DNA of 44,539 nt from Pseudooceanicola sp. (GTDB taxonomy: Bacteria; Pseudomonadota; Alphaproteobacteria; Rhodobacterales; Rhodobacteraceae), in the NCBI GenBank assembly GCA_002709085.1, contig PAPR01000009.1, forward strand, positions 1-44,539, given 5' to 3'. A model generated the notes under the pieces. It worked only from the letters and a program-made list of their open reading frames with translations. It was not told the origin of the DNA and searched no databases. The position numbers and the translations under genes were made by a program. Positions 8,255-18,600 of this stretch are shown piece by piece; the first letter of the stretch is position 1; every line of letters begins with the position of its first letter.

Positions 8255-9163
8255 TCACAGCATCAAAATCCGCTCCGGACAGGCGCGCCCGGTCACGACG
8301 TCACGCAGCGCGACGAAATTCCCCCGCAACCGCCCGCGACGGTCCACCCAAGGCTCGGGCTGAAACGATTTCACCATGTTCGCCAGAAGGTTGCGACCGA
8401 TCATCCGAAGTGCACGCGGGCGGCTCATGGTGCCTTTTCGGATCAGGTACAACGGATTGGCGATCTGCGAATACCCCAATGGCACACCGCGCGAGCGCCC
8501 GAATTTCGTTCCGAGATGTACGCCGCGCATGTGGGAATCCCGGACGAATTTACCATGCTGGGCGAGGTTGCGCGAAAAATCCACGTCCTCCAGCCAACCG
8601 TAGCGCGGCAACGAGGTGTCAAAGCGAATACCATGAGCATGAACGGTCGAGGCCCGTACGGCGAAATTGCAGCCATAGGCATTGTAGACTTCGCTGATCA
8701 CCTGCGCGCCGTCGGGCGTCGGCATGCCATTCAGAATCGCGCGCCCTTCGTCGTGGTTCATGCCGGGCCCGGAAATTCCGTCGGCAAGAACGTTGCCTGT
8801 CGCGCCAACGACGTCGGACCGGCTGTCAAAGAGCCGACGGACGGCGTCAAAATAGCCCTCGGACGGCATGAAGTCATCGTCGATGAACAGAAGAATCTCT
8901 TCGCCGTGGATCATGTCGAGCATCGCGTTACGCTGACGGCATGTGCCGCGTTCGACCTCTACCACCAGCAGGCTAAAGGGCAACGCTTCGGCAAGCGGGC
9001 CGTCAAAGTCCTCGATACCGGCTGTACAGACGATGACGCGATCCGGCACATCGGCAAGGCTGGCGAGATATTTCAGCGTCTCGCGCAGCACGGCCGGACG
9101 TCCGGTTGTCGCGATCCCGGCCACGACCTCGGTGCGGGGTTCAGTCTGTGGAGCAACGGCCAT
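8255..9163 (-). CDS. GT2-family glycosyltransferase (exopolysaccharide block 1)
   Basis: 302 residues with a GT-A fold. VVAGIATTGRPAVLRETL opens the nucleotide-binding half, CRQRNAMLDMI follows, and the DxD element is LLFIDDDFMPS. A second acidic stretch, GWLEDVDFSRNL, fits the usual ED catalytic position. The frame extends to a GTG at 9244, but the ATG at 9163 is preceded by AGAAGGA seven to eight bases upstream and matches the start of the conserved domain, so I chose it. It probably adds one residue to the lipid-linked repeat unit begun by the neighbouring ExoY-like enzyme. Confidence 0.85.
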   Translation of the reverse strand: MAVAPQTEPRTEVVAGIATTGRPAVLRETLKYLASLADVPDRVIVCTAGIEDFDGPLAEALPFSLLVVEVERGTCRQRNAMLDMIHGEEILLFIDDDFMPSEGYFDAVRRLFDSRSDVVGATGNVLADGISGPGMNHDEGRAILNGMPTPDGAQVISEVYNAYGCNFAVRASTVHAHGIRFDTSLPRYGWLEDVDFSRNLAQHGKFVRDSHMRGVHLGTKFGRSRGVPLGYSQIANPLYLIRKGTMSRPRALRMIGRNLLANMVKSFQPEPWVDRRGRLRGNFVALRDVVTGRACPERILML

Positions 9164-9227
9164 CACACTTTCCTTCTTCGCAGGCTTGGCCCTGGGGAGC
9201 CGTATTTCGGCGCGACTGCGCCGCCGA

Positions 9228-9929
9228 TCAATGCGCACCTTCACGCTTTATAATAACGCGCAGGGTCTTTGCGACAATCCGCATATCGGTCCAGAACCCC
9301 GCGTTATGGATATAATCGAGATCCAAAGCGACGCGTTCCGCATAGGTGGTATTGTTACGCCCGCTGACCTGCCATGCCCCTGTCAGGCCTGGCTGAACGG
9401 CAGTGTAATCTGCGGCGTGGTGTTCATAAAGCGCCAGTTCATCCATCACGACGGGGCGGGGGCCGACCATCGACATGTCACCGCGCAGGACGTTCCAGAA
9501 TTGCGGCAACTCGTCCAGACTGGTCTTGCGCAGAAAATGACCCAGCCGGTTGATGCGGGGGTCATTGCGCAGCTTGCGGGTCGCGATCCATTCAGCGCGC
9601 AGGGCAGGGTCGGCATCCAGCGCATCGCCCAGGCGCTTTTCGGCGTCCAGAACCATGGTGCGGAACTTCCAGCATTGGAAAATGCGACCATGCAGCCCCA
9701 CCCGGTTCTGCTTGAACAGGATCGGCCGACCGTCCGAAAGGGCGATCAGGCCCGCGATGATCGCGAGCACCGGTGCCAACAGGATCAGGGCCGATAAAGC
9801 AAAGACCTTGTCGAAAATGACCTTGCTGGTCGAAATCGATTGCGCCCGCCGTATCCGCCCCTGGGGGACGGCGGTTACACGCAAGCCTTGAACGTCATTG
9901 GGATCGTTCAGAAACGATTGATATGTCAC
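9228..9929 (-). CDS. Polyprenyl-phosphate sugar-1-phosphate transferase (ExoY-like, initiating enzyme)
   Basis: 233 residues, bacterial sugar transferase family. A single membrane segment (about 37-58, [20 protein letters not shown]) is followed by the catalytic domain with [32 protein letters not shown] and [13 protein letters not shown]. It puts the first sugar-1-phosphate on undecaprenyl phosphate and so commits the cell to polysaccharide assembly. Its small size (no N-terminal CoA-binding-like domain) matches ExoY rather than WbaP. It starts with GTG and has no clear ribosome site. It is the first gene of the minus-strand trio and divergent from the flippase. Confidence 0.9.
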   Translation of the reverse strand: MTYQSFLNDPNDVQGLRVTAVPQGRIRRAQSISTSKVIFDKVFALSALILLAPVLAIIAGLIALSDGRPILFKQNRVGLHGRIFQCWKFRTMVLDAEKRLGDALDADPALRAEWIATRKLRNDPRINRLGHFLRKTSLDELPQFWNVLRGDMSMVGPRPVVMDELALYEHHAADYTAVQPGLTGAWQVSGRNNTTYAERVALDLDYIHNAGFWTDMRIVAKTLRVIIKREGAH

Positions 9930-10021
9930 GCGCTGTCAGAACGCTATTTGCGCCCTGCCCCTTGTTAGGTCCGCGCCGAATCATGCCGTTAATCTATGTA
10001 TTGCTTTGACCCTGAAAGAGC

Positions 10022-10053
10022 TATGGCCACAACAAGAACACATTGTTGCCATA
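10022..10053. promoter_or_regulatory. 32-bp operator-like palindrome between ExoY-like and flippase genes
   Basis: Eleven-base arms (10022-10032 and 10043-10053) pair with one mismatch around a ten-base spacer: TATGGCCACAA and TTGTTGCCATA. It lies about 95 bases upstream of the ExoY-like start and about 165 bases upstream of the flippase start, so it could control both transcripts. No T-tract follows, so a terminator is unlikely. The remainder of the 287-base gap shows no clear gene or promoter. Confidence 0.5.
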
Positions 10054-10216
10054 TCGAGGGCTTCCCTTCGGCCAAAATCCGTCCCACCTGCTGCTGCGTC
10101 GAATTTCGCTGTTTTCTTAGGTGTTTTAAGGGGGTGGGGGCGGTTTGACCGATAAAGCGCAAGACGTAGTGTCGAAAGAGCGGCTGAAAATGGCCTAATT
10201 TGAACCGAGAAATGTG

Positions 10217-11716
10217 ATGAGCAAACCATCCGACACGCCGTCCACAGCCCCTGCCGGGGGCGGGCGCAAGGCCTTTGGCGACGGCGCGATCTCGGCGGTG
10301 GAGCGAATCGTCTCGCAGGCGGCGCAATTCGCTATCTTCATCGTGGCCGCCCGGATGCTGGGTCCGGATGAATTCGGGATCTTTGCGCTGGTATCGGCTT
10401 GCGCCATCTTGCTGTTGCGCGTGGCCGAGGTGGGCTGGTCCCCCTTCATCATGTCCTGGTCGGGCGATGCGACTGTGCCGAGGCAGGTCCTCTTTATCGC
10501 CGTGCTCAGCAGTTTCGTCTTTGGCGGGTTGGGACTGCTGGCGGCGGTGGTGGTGAACCTCTTCGACGTTTCTGACACCACGATCTCGCTTATCGTGTTG
10601 TTCGCGATCTGGGCGGCGCTGGCCAATATCTCGTCCGCGCAGGACGGGATGATGATCTGGCTGGGCAAGCTCAAGGCCGCTGCGCTGTGCGAGATCGCGG
10701 CCGAGATCGTGGGCCTGATCGTGGCCATCGCGGCGCTATATCGGGGGTACGGTGTGCTGTCGCTCGCCTTTGGGCGGCTCGCCCTGCAAACCGTGCAGTT
10801 GATCCTATCCTTTTCTGTCACGCGACTGGCCCCGATGGCCGGTCTGCGCGGCCCGGTGCTACGTGAACTGCGGGTCTTTTCGACGCAGATTTTCATCAGC
10901 CGCATGCTGATCAACACCCGCCTTTATATGGCGGTGTTCATCATCGGCGGTTTTCTCGGGCCGACGGCCGTGGGCTATTTCCGGGCCGCCGACCGTCTGG
11001 TCAGTGCCGCCGCTGAATTGATCGTCGTGCCGGCCCAGATGCTGGCGTGGACATTGCTGCGTCGCGCCCGAGATGCAGGGGAGGCAGCGGGCCTTTCAGC
11101 CCGTATGAACGCCACCGTGCGAAAACATACCAAGATGGTCTTCGCCGTCGGAACCCCGCTTTTCCTGTGGTTGATGCTGTCGAGCGCGGACCTGATCCAT
11201 GGCATGCTCAGCTCTGAATGGTTGCCTGCCGCGCCGCTCGTCGGGATCCTGGCCTTTGCGCGCCTGTTGACTCTGTTCGGTGTGGTGACGGAGCCTTTGA
11301 TGTCGATTGTCGGCGAAGCCCGCCGCTTGCCGTTGTTCACGGCCACGGTCTTTGTGATCTCCCTCGCTCTCACCATTGGGTCGGCAGCCATCGGGCTTTA
11401 TGCGGTGGCTTGGGCGCAGATCCTTATCTCCGTCATCGTGTTGGCGGCGACGATCCACCTTTTCAGTCGGTATGCCGGAATAGAATGGGCCGGTATCTTC
11501 CGCGATCTGCGCGGGAGCCTTCTGCCCCTCGCGTTCGGAGGGTTGACGGTAATGATCCTTGAGGCCGCCACTGCATCGCTGGTGCTGCCGCCACTCGCCC
11601 AGGCACTAGGGTTCGGCGTCTTGGCGCTGGTGGTCTATGTTCTGGCCACGGCAATATTCGACCGCAGGTTCTGGAAAGAGACCGCCGCCCAGCTCAAGAA
11701 GGACGTGATCAAATGA
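10217..11716 (+). CDS. Wzx-like polysaccharide flippase (MOP superfamily)
   Basis: 499 residues with 12 to 14 hydrophobic segments throughout and the family-typical N-terminal stretch AISAVERIVSQAAQFAIFIVAARMLGPDEFGIFAL. It should flip the undecaprenyl-linked repeat unit to the periplasmic face for polymerisation. GAGA sits six bases before the ATG at 10217; a GTG one codon earlier is possible. The stop overlaps the start of the next gene (ATGA), indicating coupled translation. Confidence 0.88.
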   Translation: MSKPSDTPSTAPAGGGRKAFGDGAISAVERIVSQAAQFAIFIVAARMLGPDEFGIFALVSACAILLLRVAEVGWSPFIMSWSGDATVPRQVLFIAVLSSFVFGGLGLLAAVVVNLFDVSDTTISLIVLFAIWAALANISSAQDGMMIWLGKLKAAALCEIAAEIVGLIVAIAALYRGYGVLSLAFGRLALQTVQLILSFSVTRLAPMAGLRGPVLRELRVFSTQIFISRMLINTRLYMAVFIIGGFLGPTAVGYFRAADRLVSAAAELIVVPAQMLAWTLLRRARDAGEAAGLSARMNATVRKHTKMVFAVGTPLFLWLMLSSADLIHGMLSSEWLPAAPLVGILAFARLLTLFGVVTEPLMSIVGEARRLPLFTATVFVISLALTIGSAAIGLYAVAWAQILISVIVLAATIHLFSRYAGIEWAGIFRDLRGSLLPLAFGGLTVMILEAATASLVLPPLAQALGFGVLALVVYVLATAIFDRRFWKETAAQLKKDVIK

Positions 11717-12588
11717 GCCGGACGTCAGGTCTGCACTCAGCGCTCAAGGCCCATCTCAAGCGCACTCTGCGCCAAGGCCGGGGTGCCATCAGCGGGGCGG
11801 CTGCGCGGATCATGACACATACGTCACGCGGTCCCCGGTTTTATGGCGCCTTCATGACACGAGAGGCGGCTCTGGCGGCAATGCCCGAGGATCGTCGCGC
11901 TGGCTATGACGACGAGACCATTGCCGATGTGTCGTTTGAACAGATGTGCGAGCGGATGCCGTGGGATTATCCCATAATCTTTTGGCTCGACAGAGTGTTG
12001 AGCGGGCTTCCTGACCCACCGTCCGACGACGCAGCCACGAGGCCGTCTGTCGGACAGCGCGATGAGCGCGTTGCTGCCATAGACGCCGGCGGGCACCTTG
12101 GCACCAAGTATATCGCCTTTTCAGACGTGCTCGACCTGACGCGCCTCACTTGGACCGTGCACGATCTGCCCGGCATCACACGCGCCGCTGAACGCGCCCA
12201 GGCCGAGGGGCGCATCCCTGCCGCGATTTCCTTTGAACCCGAAGCCGCGTCGCTGCCGCCTGCGGATATCCTGCTGGCCTCTGGTCTCCTGCAATATCTC
12301 GATCGCCCCTTTGCTGAGTTCGTCGCGGGCCTGCACAAGCGACCGCGTTACATCTTGTTAAATAAAGTTGCCCTTCGCGACGGGCCAACAACCTTCACGA
12401 TCGAGCGTATCGGTCAGGGGCGCGTCCCTTACCAGATTCGTGACAAAACCGCTTGGCATCAAGAGATCAACGAAATGGGTTATGAAATCGTTGATCAATG
12501 GCGAATTCCGGGCCTTGGCCATGTGATCACGACCCATCCGGCCTTGGGTATGAGCGAGAGCCGGGGTTATATGCTGAAACTGAAATGA
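11713..12588 (+). CDS. Putative methyltransferase, TIGR04325/LIC12133 family
   Basis: 291 residues. A motif I-like glycine loop, AIDAGGHLGTKY (about 122-133), precedes a degenerate Rossmann region; LLASGLLQYLDRP (about 193-205) is the ASGxLQY segment typical of the TIGR04325 family. WHQEINEMGYEIVDQW and a short C-terminus complete it. Members sit in polysaccharide loci and probably methylate sugars, although activity is rarely proven. It overlaps the flippase gene by four bases, so it belongs to that transcript. Confidence 0.78.
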   Translation: MSRTSGLHSALKAHLKRTLRQGRGAISGAAARIMTHTSRGPRFYGAFMTREAALAAMPEDRRAGYDDETIADVSFEQMCERMPWDYPIIFWLDRVLSGLPDPPSDDAATRPSVGQRDERVAAIDAGGHLGTKYIAFSDVLDLTRLTWTVHDLPGITRAAERAQAEGRIPAAISFEPEAASLPPADILLASGLLQYLDRPFAEFVAGLHKRPRYILLNKVALRDGPTTFTIERIGQGRVPYQIRDKTAWHQEINEMGYEIVDQWRIPGLGHVITTHPALGMSESRGYMLKLK

Positions 12589-12814
12589 TTGGTGCACAGA
12601 TGCCACGCCTGTGACCCGGCGCAGGGCCTTGCACGATTTGCGCGCGCCCCGTCAAGCACCCGTCGGAAATGCCGCCCGAGGTCGCTTCAGACCCCTCGGC
12701 AAGCCACGGTCAGGTAGCGAAATTACTCTGAATTTTGATCCGGCCGACCTCAAGTGATCGGTGCACGATACTCGGGTGCCGACCAAGCTTTTATGTATAA
12801 GTCTTTGAAAGAAA

Positions 12815-12890
12815 TGGTGAGCCGTGATGGGTTCGAACCATCGACCTACTGATTAAAAGTCAGTTGCTCTACCAACTGAGCTAACGGCCC
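12815..12890 (-). tRNA. tRNA-Lys(TTT)
   Basis: 76 bases on the minus strand with encoded CCA. The acceptor stem GGGCCGT/ACGGCTC pairs with one G-U, the D-arm carries the AGCTCAGTTGGTAGAGC block, the anticodon loop CTTTTAA gives TTT, and the T-arm has GGTTCGAACC. All four stems close. No integrase or duplicated 3' end is seen nearby, so I find no sign that it serves as an integration site. Confidence 0.97.
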
Positions 12891-12901
12891 ACTAGAGCCG
12901 C

Positions 12902-12930
12902 CTATTAGATACGCGCGGGCAGGGGGTCAA
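12902..12930 (-). promoter_or_regulatory. Putative tRNA-Lys promoter
   Basis: On the minus strand TTGACC (12925-12930) is followed after 17 bases by TAATAG (12902-12907), with transcription predicted a few bases before the tRNA 5' end at 12890. The strong -35 and close placement fit a stable-RNA promoter. Confidence 0.55.
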
Positions 12931-13042
12931 CCCCGAATTCGGCGTCACGCCTGTGAAAGTTCGCGTCCCAAGCAGCGCGAGGCGACCGCCTGTCGAGCGC
13001 GGGATCTTTCAAATGCGACGGCGCCGCTCTATATGGCGCGGT

Positions 13043-13912
13043 ATGCAGACGCGCCCGATCCCATCCGACGGCCTGCCCTTTCGCAAGATGCATGGTGCAG
13101 GCAATGATTTCGTCATCCTCGACAGTCGGGGCATGCAGCCTGTCTGCACGCCCGATCTGGCGCAGATGATTGGCGACCGGCATCGCGGTGTCGGTTTTGA
13201 TCAACTGGCAGAGGTCCGCGATGGCGAGGGCAGCGACATCACGCTGGATTTCTGGAACGCGGATGGCAGTCGCGCCGGGGCTTGCGGCAACGCGACCCGC
13301 TGCGTCGCCTTCGCGTGGATGGCCGAGACCGGGGCCGAGGCCGTGACGATTCGCACCACGCGCGGCATTCTGCGGGGCGAGATGCGCGATGGTGCGGTCT
13401 GGGTGAACATGGGGCCGCCGGTTCTCAACTGGCGCGAGGTGCCGCTGTTGCGGGACGTTGACCTCTTGCACCTGCCGATCACGGGTGATCCGGTGGCGGT
13501 CGGGATGGGCAACCCGCATGCGGTGTTTTTCGTCGATGACATCACGGATGTGGATGTCGCCGCGCGCGGCGCGGCGGTGGAGCATGACGCGCTGTTCCCA
13601 GCGGCAACCAACGTCGAATTCGTCGAGGTGCGCAGCCCGACCGAGGTTCGAATGCGGGTCTGGGAACGCGGCACCGGCATCACGCTGGCCTGCGGATCGG
13701 GCGCATGCGCCGTCACGGTCGCGGGGTATCAACGCGGCCTGATCGAGCGGCATATTCGTATGGAAGTCGACGGTGGCTGGCTGGAACTGGACTGGCGCGA
13801 CGACGGGGTCTGGATGACGGGACCGGTGGCAGAGGTGTTCAACGCAGTGCTGACACCTGCCGCCTTGGCGGCGGCGCATTCCGCACCGGCACCTTCGGGT
13901 GTGAGGGGATGA
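13043..13912 (+). CDS. dapF: Diaminopimelate epimerase
   Basis: 289 residues. It interconverts LL- and meso-diaminopimelate for lysine and peptidoglycan synthesis, without a cofactor, using two cysteines. Both are present: Cys81 in [11 protein letters not shown] and Cys217 in LACGSGACA. The [12 protein letters not shown] opening and the GNPHAVFFV stretch are diagnostic. The frame is open further upstream (to 12953), but the conserved domain begins right after the ATG at 13043, which gives the usual family length. The ribosome site is weak and an ATG at 13016 is possible. Its stop overlaps the mtaB start by four bases. Confidence 0.93.
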   Translation: MQTRPIPSDGLPFRKMHGAGNDFVILDSRGMQPVCTPDLAQMIGDRHRGVGFDQLAEVRDGEGSDITLDFWNADGSRAGACGNATRCVAFAWMAETGAEAVTIRTTRGILRGEMRDGAVWVNMGPPVLNWREVPLLRDVDLLHLPITGDPVAVGMGNPHAVFFVDDITDVDVAARGAAVEHDALFPAATNVEFVEVRSPTEVRMRVWERGTGITLACGSGACAVTVAGYQRGLIERHIRMEVDGGWLELDWRDDGVWMTGPVAEVFNAVLTPAALAAAHSAPAPSGVRG

Positions 13913-15177
13913 GCAACGCGCCGATCTTTGCCACGCTTGGCTGTCGTCTGAACGCCTATGAGACAGAGGCGATGAAAGAACTGGCCGAAGCCGCCGGGGT
14001 CGAAAACGCCGTGGTCGTCAACACCTGCGCCGTCACCGCCGAGGCTGTGCGCAAGGCCCGTCAGGACATCCGCCGTCTGCGGCGCGACAACCCATCGGCC
14101 AAGATTATCGTCACGGGCTGCGCCGCACAGACAGAGCCCGAGACCTTTGCCCGGATGACCGAAGTCGACCACGTCATCGGCAATACCGAAAAGATGCAGG
14201 CCGACACATGGCAGGGCTTTGCCCCCGACCTGATCGGCGAGACAGAGCGCGTGATCGTCGACGACATCATGTCCGTCACCGAAACAGCCGGCCATCTGAT
14301 CGACGGGTTCGGCCGGCACCGCGCCTATGTGCAGGTGCAGAACGGGTGTGACCATCGCTGCACCTTCTGCATCATCCCCTTCGGGCGTGGCAATTCCCGT
14401 TCCGTCCCCGCCGGTGTGGTGGTGGATCAGATCAAGCGTCTGGTGGATCGCGGCTTCAACGAGGTCGTGCTGACCGGGGTGGATCTGACCTCATGGGGGG
14501 CGGATTTACCCTCCACCCCTCGTCTGGGTGATCTGGTGCGGCGCATCCTCAGGCTGGTGCCGGATCTTGCACGCCTTCGGATCTCTTCAATCGACTCGAT
14601 TGAGGTCGACGACGCGCTGATGGAGGCGATCGCCACCGAGCCGCGTCTGATGCCGCATCTACACCTGTCGCTACAGGCCGGCGACGACATGATCCTGAAA
14701 CGGATGAAGCGGCGGCATCTCCGTGACGACGCGATCCGGTTCTGCGAGGACGCGCGCCGCCTGCGCCCCGCCATGACCTTTGGCGCCGACATTATCGCCG
14801 GTTTTCCGACCGAGACCGAGGCGATGTTCGACAATTCACTGCAGCTGGTCGAAGACTGCGGCCTCACTTGGCTGCACGTCTTTCCCTATTCGCCGCGTCC
14901 CGGCACCCCGGCGGCGCGCATGCCGCAGGTGCGGGGCCCGGCGATCAAAGAGCGCGCGGCGCGCCTGCGCAGCGCCGGAGAGGCCCGCGTTTCCAAACAT
15001 CTCGCGGCGCAGGTCGGAACCCGTCAGCCGGTGCTGATGGAAGGCCCGCGCATGGGGCGAACCGAGCAATTTGCCGAGGTCCGCTTTGCGACAGACCAGC
15101 CCGAGGGGCAGATCATCACCGCCGAGATCACCTCCCATGACGAGGCCTCGTTGATCGCCGCAGAGTGTAAATATTAG
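13909..15177 (+). CDS. mtaB: tRNA t6A37 methylthiotransferase MtaB
   Basis: 422 residues, radical SAM methylthiotransferase that converts t6A at position 37 to ms2t6A in ANN-decoding tRNAs, such as the tRNA-Lys encoded just upstream. The N-terminal UPF0004 domain supplies the cysteines of the auxiliary cluster (Cys12 in TLGCRLN, Cys40 in VNTCAVT, Cys71 in VTGCAAQ). The radical SAM CxxxCxxC is Cys147/151/154 in [15 protein letters not shown]-like C-terminus follows. The chosen ATG at 13909 overlaps dapF (ATGA); the longer open frame from 13705 is only overlap with dapF. Confidence 0.93.
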   Translation: MSNAPIFATLGCRLNAYETEAMKELAEAAGVENAVVVNTCAVTAEAVRKARQDIRRLRRDNPSAKIIVTGCAAQTEPETFARMTEVDHVIGNTEKMQADTWQGFAPDLIGETERVIVDDIMSVTETAGHLIDGFGRHRAYVQVQNGCDHRCTFCIIPFGRGNSRSVPAGVVVDQIKRLVDRGFNEVVLTGVDLTSWGADLPSTPRLGDLVRRILRLVPDLARLRISSIDSIEVDDALMEAIATEPRLMPHLHLSLQAGDDMILKRMKRRHLRDDAIRFCEDARRLRPAMTFGADIIAGFPTETEAMFDNSLQLVEDCGLTWLHVFPYSPRPGTPAARMPQVRGPAIKERAARLRSAGEARVSKHLAAQVGTRQPVLMEGPRMGRTEQFAEVRFATDQPEGQIITAEITSHDEASLIAAECKY

Positions 15178-15445
15178 GTCGGGTCCAAGATTGGCGTCGC
15201 ATCCTTCAACCCGTGTGTGGTGAGGCGGAGCAATTCGCGTATGAATGCTGCCTCCCCTCGGTCCTGCATTGAGGATCAATTTGGAACGCAAGAGATAGCC
15301 TAGGATTTCCCGTCGCCGGCCTTCGAATTTGGATGCCTGCCGGTGAGTCGAATGTGCTCAACCCAAGAGAGAGCGGAAAGACAGTCCCGACGCGTTATTT
15401 CCTTTGTTGATGTTTCACCAATAAAACTCGCCTTTTGCGTGTATT

Positions 15446-15474
15446 TTGACGATTGAAGAAAGGCCGAGGATAAA
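15446..15474 (+). promoter_or_regulatory. Putative promoter of the NRPS-PKS operon
   Basis: TTGACG (15446-15451) and GATAAA (15469-15474) with an ideal 17-base spacer, five and four matches to consensus. It would give a leader of about 210 bases that contains the inverted repeat at 15531-15563. A second candidate, TTGACT near 15540 with a 15-base spacer, overlaps that repeat. Confidence 0.4.
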
Positions 15475-15530
15475 TGTGTCTTTTCATATGGTTAATTTCA
15501 ATTGGGCGCAGTTATCTCAAATAAGTGTTC

Positions 15531-15563
15531 GTATGGTTTTTGACTTTGCAAAAATTTCCATAC
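15531..15563. promoter_or_regulatory. Inverted repeat upstream of the NRPS-PKS gene
   Basis: Perfect six-base arms GTATGG (15531-15536) and CCATAC (15558-15563) around 21 bases, lying in the AT-rich leader. A third TATGGTT word occurs near 15487. The arrangement resembles half-sites for a dimeric regulator. It is too loosely spaced for a terminator. Confidence 0.35.
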
Positions 15564-15690
15564 CATTTGGTCAAAGCCCACGAGAATTTCCTTTTTGGCC
15601 CCAAGTTTCGCCGTAATCTTAGATCATTACCAGATTGCATAACAGGCTTCGAAGCCCGTGACGTCCAAATAACCAAGGACCACCTCCGCA

Positions 15691-18600
15691 ATGGCACGAC
15701 GACCGGCACGCAACGACAGGACCTATGACTCGCGGACGTCTGTCTGCGATGCCTTCAATGCGGCCCGCCACCTCGATCCGCAAGCCCCGGCGTTGTTGGG
15801 CACGTCGCAGCGGATGTCCTACGATGAGATGGCCGCGCGAGTGGATCAGGTGGCCGAGGCGCTGCGGCAAGGCGGCGTTGGCCCCGGCGATCATGTCGCC
15901 CTATACGGCACGCGCGGTCTGCCCAGCATCATCGCGATCTTTGCCATTCTTCGCAGCGGCGCGATCTTTGTCCCGTTGGAGCCGAATTTCGCCCCCGAAC
16001 AGCTGTCCTTCATTGCCAGTGACGTGCCATTCCGCGCGGCGCTGTGTGCGCGTGAGCATGTCGAGGCCGCTCGTGCGCTTTTCGGCTCAACCTCCGTCCC
16101 GGTCCTCGTCGCCGAGGACTGCACGGCCTCGCCCGGCCTTGCGGATTGGCCCCAGGTCAGTGGCGAAAGCCCGGCCTGCATCCTCTATACTTCCGGCACC
16201 ACCGGAGAGCCCAAGGGCGTGGTCGTCCCGCACCGCGCGATCACCGCCATGGCACTGGCCCAGCCCGAGGTCGCGATGGGACCGGGCGATGTCTCGCTCG
16301 CTGCGGCGACGATTGCCTGTGACGGCGCGCTCTATGAGATCCTGGTCCCGCTTATGTCCGGCGCCGCCGTCGCGGTGGTTGAGGCTGCGACCCCCGGCGT
16401 GCAGGACGTTGCTGAAACCATGATCCGTCATCAGGTCACTGTGGCGGCCTGGTACGCGGGGCTGCACCATCTGGTCATCGACCACCGGATCGACGCATTT
16501 GCCAGCGTCCGGCTCAGCCTGCCGGGCGGCGACGTGATGTCGGCCCCGATGGCGGAAAAGCTGATGCGCGCCTGGCCGGACCTGCGGTTGGTCAACGCAT
16601 ATGGCCCGACCGAGACCTGCGTGCGCAGCTTTACACATGAGGTCACGCTGGAGGATACGCGTAGCGGCGCGGTGCCGATAGGCCGGCCCATGACAGGCGA
16701 AACCGCGGTTCTGCTGGACGATGATCTGCGCGAAGTGCCTGATGGCCAGACCGGGCAGATCGCCATCGGCGGCCTCGGCCTCGCGCTGGGCTATTTCGAC
16801 CGTCCGGAGAAGAGCGCGACAGCCTTCATCCCCGATCCCCGGGAGGGGCACGACGGGACGCTCTACCTCACCGGCGATCTGGGGCGAATGCGCGCGGATG
16901 GCGCGTTCGAGTTCCTCGGTCGCGCGGATCGACAGGTGAAACTCGCTGGGCGGCGCGTTGAAATAGACGGGGTCGAACATATCCTGCGCGGTCTTTCGGG
17001 CCTGCGGGATGTGGCGGTCGAACTGGTGAAAGAGGGCGGTAAACCCTCGCACCTCGTCGCCTTTGTCGTACCCGACGATCCGAGCGTGTCCGAGACGGAG
17101 CTCGTCTCCGCCCTGCGCCAAACTTCGACAGATCAACTGCCGCGCGACGTCTTTCCGCGTCGCGTCATTCTAAGGGACGCGCTGCCCCTGACACAGGCCG
17201 GCAAGGTGGATCGCAAGGCTCTGCGGTCGAGCCTTGAAGCCGCTGCGCTAACCGGGTCTGTCGCACGACGGACCCACGACACCTCGACATCAAACACGGT
17301 GCAAGCACAGCTCGCCACAATCTGGCAGGCGGTTCTGGGCGGCGCAGTCCCGACGGCTGATCAAACGTTCTTTGACCTTGGCGGCACCTCACTGCAGCTG
17401 ATCGACACGCACGCGCGGATCGAACGCGCGCTCAACCTGCGCTTTGATCTGACGGTGATGTTCGACACGCCCCGCCTCGGCGATCTGGCAAAACGGCTGG
17501 CAGCGCTGGAGTCGGCACAATTCGACCCGTCTGCCAAGGCCCCCGCGACACCGACCCGCGTGGCCGCGACAGACACCGCAATTGCAATCGTCGGTCGCGC
17601 CGCGCGGCTGCCGGGGGAGGTGACGCTCGATACCTTCTGGGAGGTGATCCACGAGGGGCGCAACGTCATCACGCGTTTTGATCCCGCCTTGGCCGAGGAT
17701 ACGTTTGATCCCGCCACTCGCGCCGGCGCCACCTACGTCCCGGCACGCTCCATCCTGCGCGATGTCGATCAGTTTGACGCGAAATTTTTCGGCATGCGCA
17801 AGCGCGAAGCGGCGTTGACCGACCCGCAGGGCCGCATTTTCCTCGAAATATGTCACGAAGCGCTGGAGGACGCCGGGATCGATCCGCAGCGCGCGCCCGG
17901 TCCAATCGGGCTGTTCGCGGGCGGATCGATGTCCACCTACATGCTGGAAAACCTGCTCGCATCGCGGCAGGAACAGCGCGATTTCACAACCGGGTTCCAG
18001 ATCAACTACGACATTCTGGCGGGCAACGATGTGGGCGCACTTGCCACGCGTGTGGCCTACCGCTTGGGTCTCAAGGGCCCGGCGCTGTCGATCAGCACGG
18101 CCTGTTCCACCTCTCTCGTCGCGATTGCACAGGCGGTGCGCGCGCTGCGGGCCGGAGAGGCGGATGTCATGCTGGCGGGCGGCGTCTCCATCACCTTTCC
18201 TCAAATACGCGGATATCTGCATCAGGAAGGCGGCATGGCCTCGGGCGATGGCACCTGCCGTCCGTTCGATGCGGCCGCCGATGGCACTGTCTTTGGCCAC
18301 GGCGCCGGTGTAATCGTGCTGAAACGCCTGTCGGATGCGCTGGCAGCGGGGGACCAAATTCATGCGGTGATCCGGGGTGTCGGAACGAACAATGACGGTG
18401 CGGACAAGATGTCGTTCACCGCGCCCTCGGTTGCGGGGCAGGCCGATGCCATTCGCGCTGCGCATCGTGATGCCGGGATCACACCCGACCAGGTGAGCTA
18501 TGTTGAATGCCACGGCACTGCGACCCCGCTGGGCGATCCGATCGAAATCGCCGGTCTGACGCAGGTCTTTGCGGGCAGCGGGACGCGCTGCGCCCTCGGC

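Larger units (their letters stand above)
15178..15690. other. AT-rich intergenic region upstream of the NRPS-PKS gene
   Basis: The only gap above 300 bases. I see no coding frame with recognisable sequence. From about 15300 it is markedly richer in A and T than the flanking genes. It holds a plausible promoter (15446-15474), an inverted repeat (15531-15563) and repeated TATGGTT-like words. It probably carries the control region of the megasynthase operon; the first about 120 bases show nothing specific. Confidence 0.6.

Noticed and set aside
12586..12766. Direct repeat TGAT(T/C)GGTGCAC at 12586-12597 and 12755-12766, near tRNA-Lys
   Set aside because: Twelve bases with one mismatch, not matching the tRNA 3' end, and no integrase nearby, so not credible as attachment sites.
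15510..15710. Small overlapping open frames upstream of the megasynthase
   Set aside because: 65- and 67-codon frames on opposite strands in AT-rich DNA, without ribosome sites or similarity that I can recognise.
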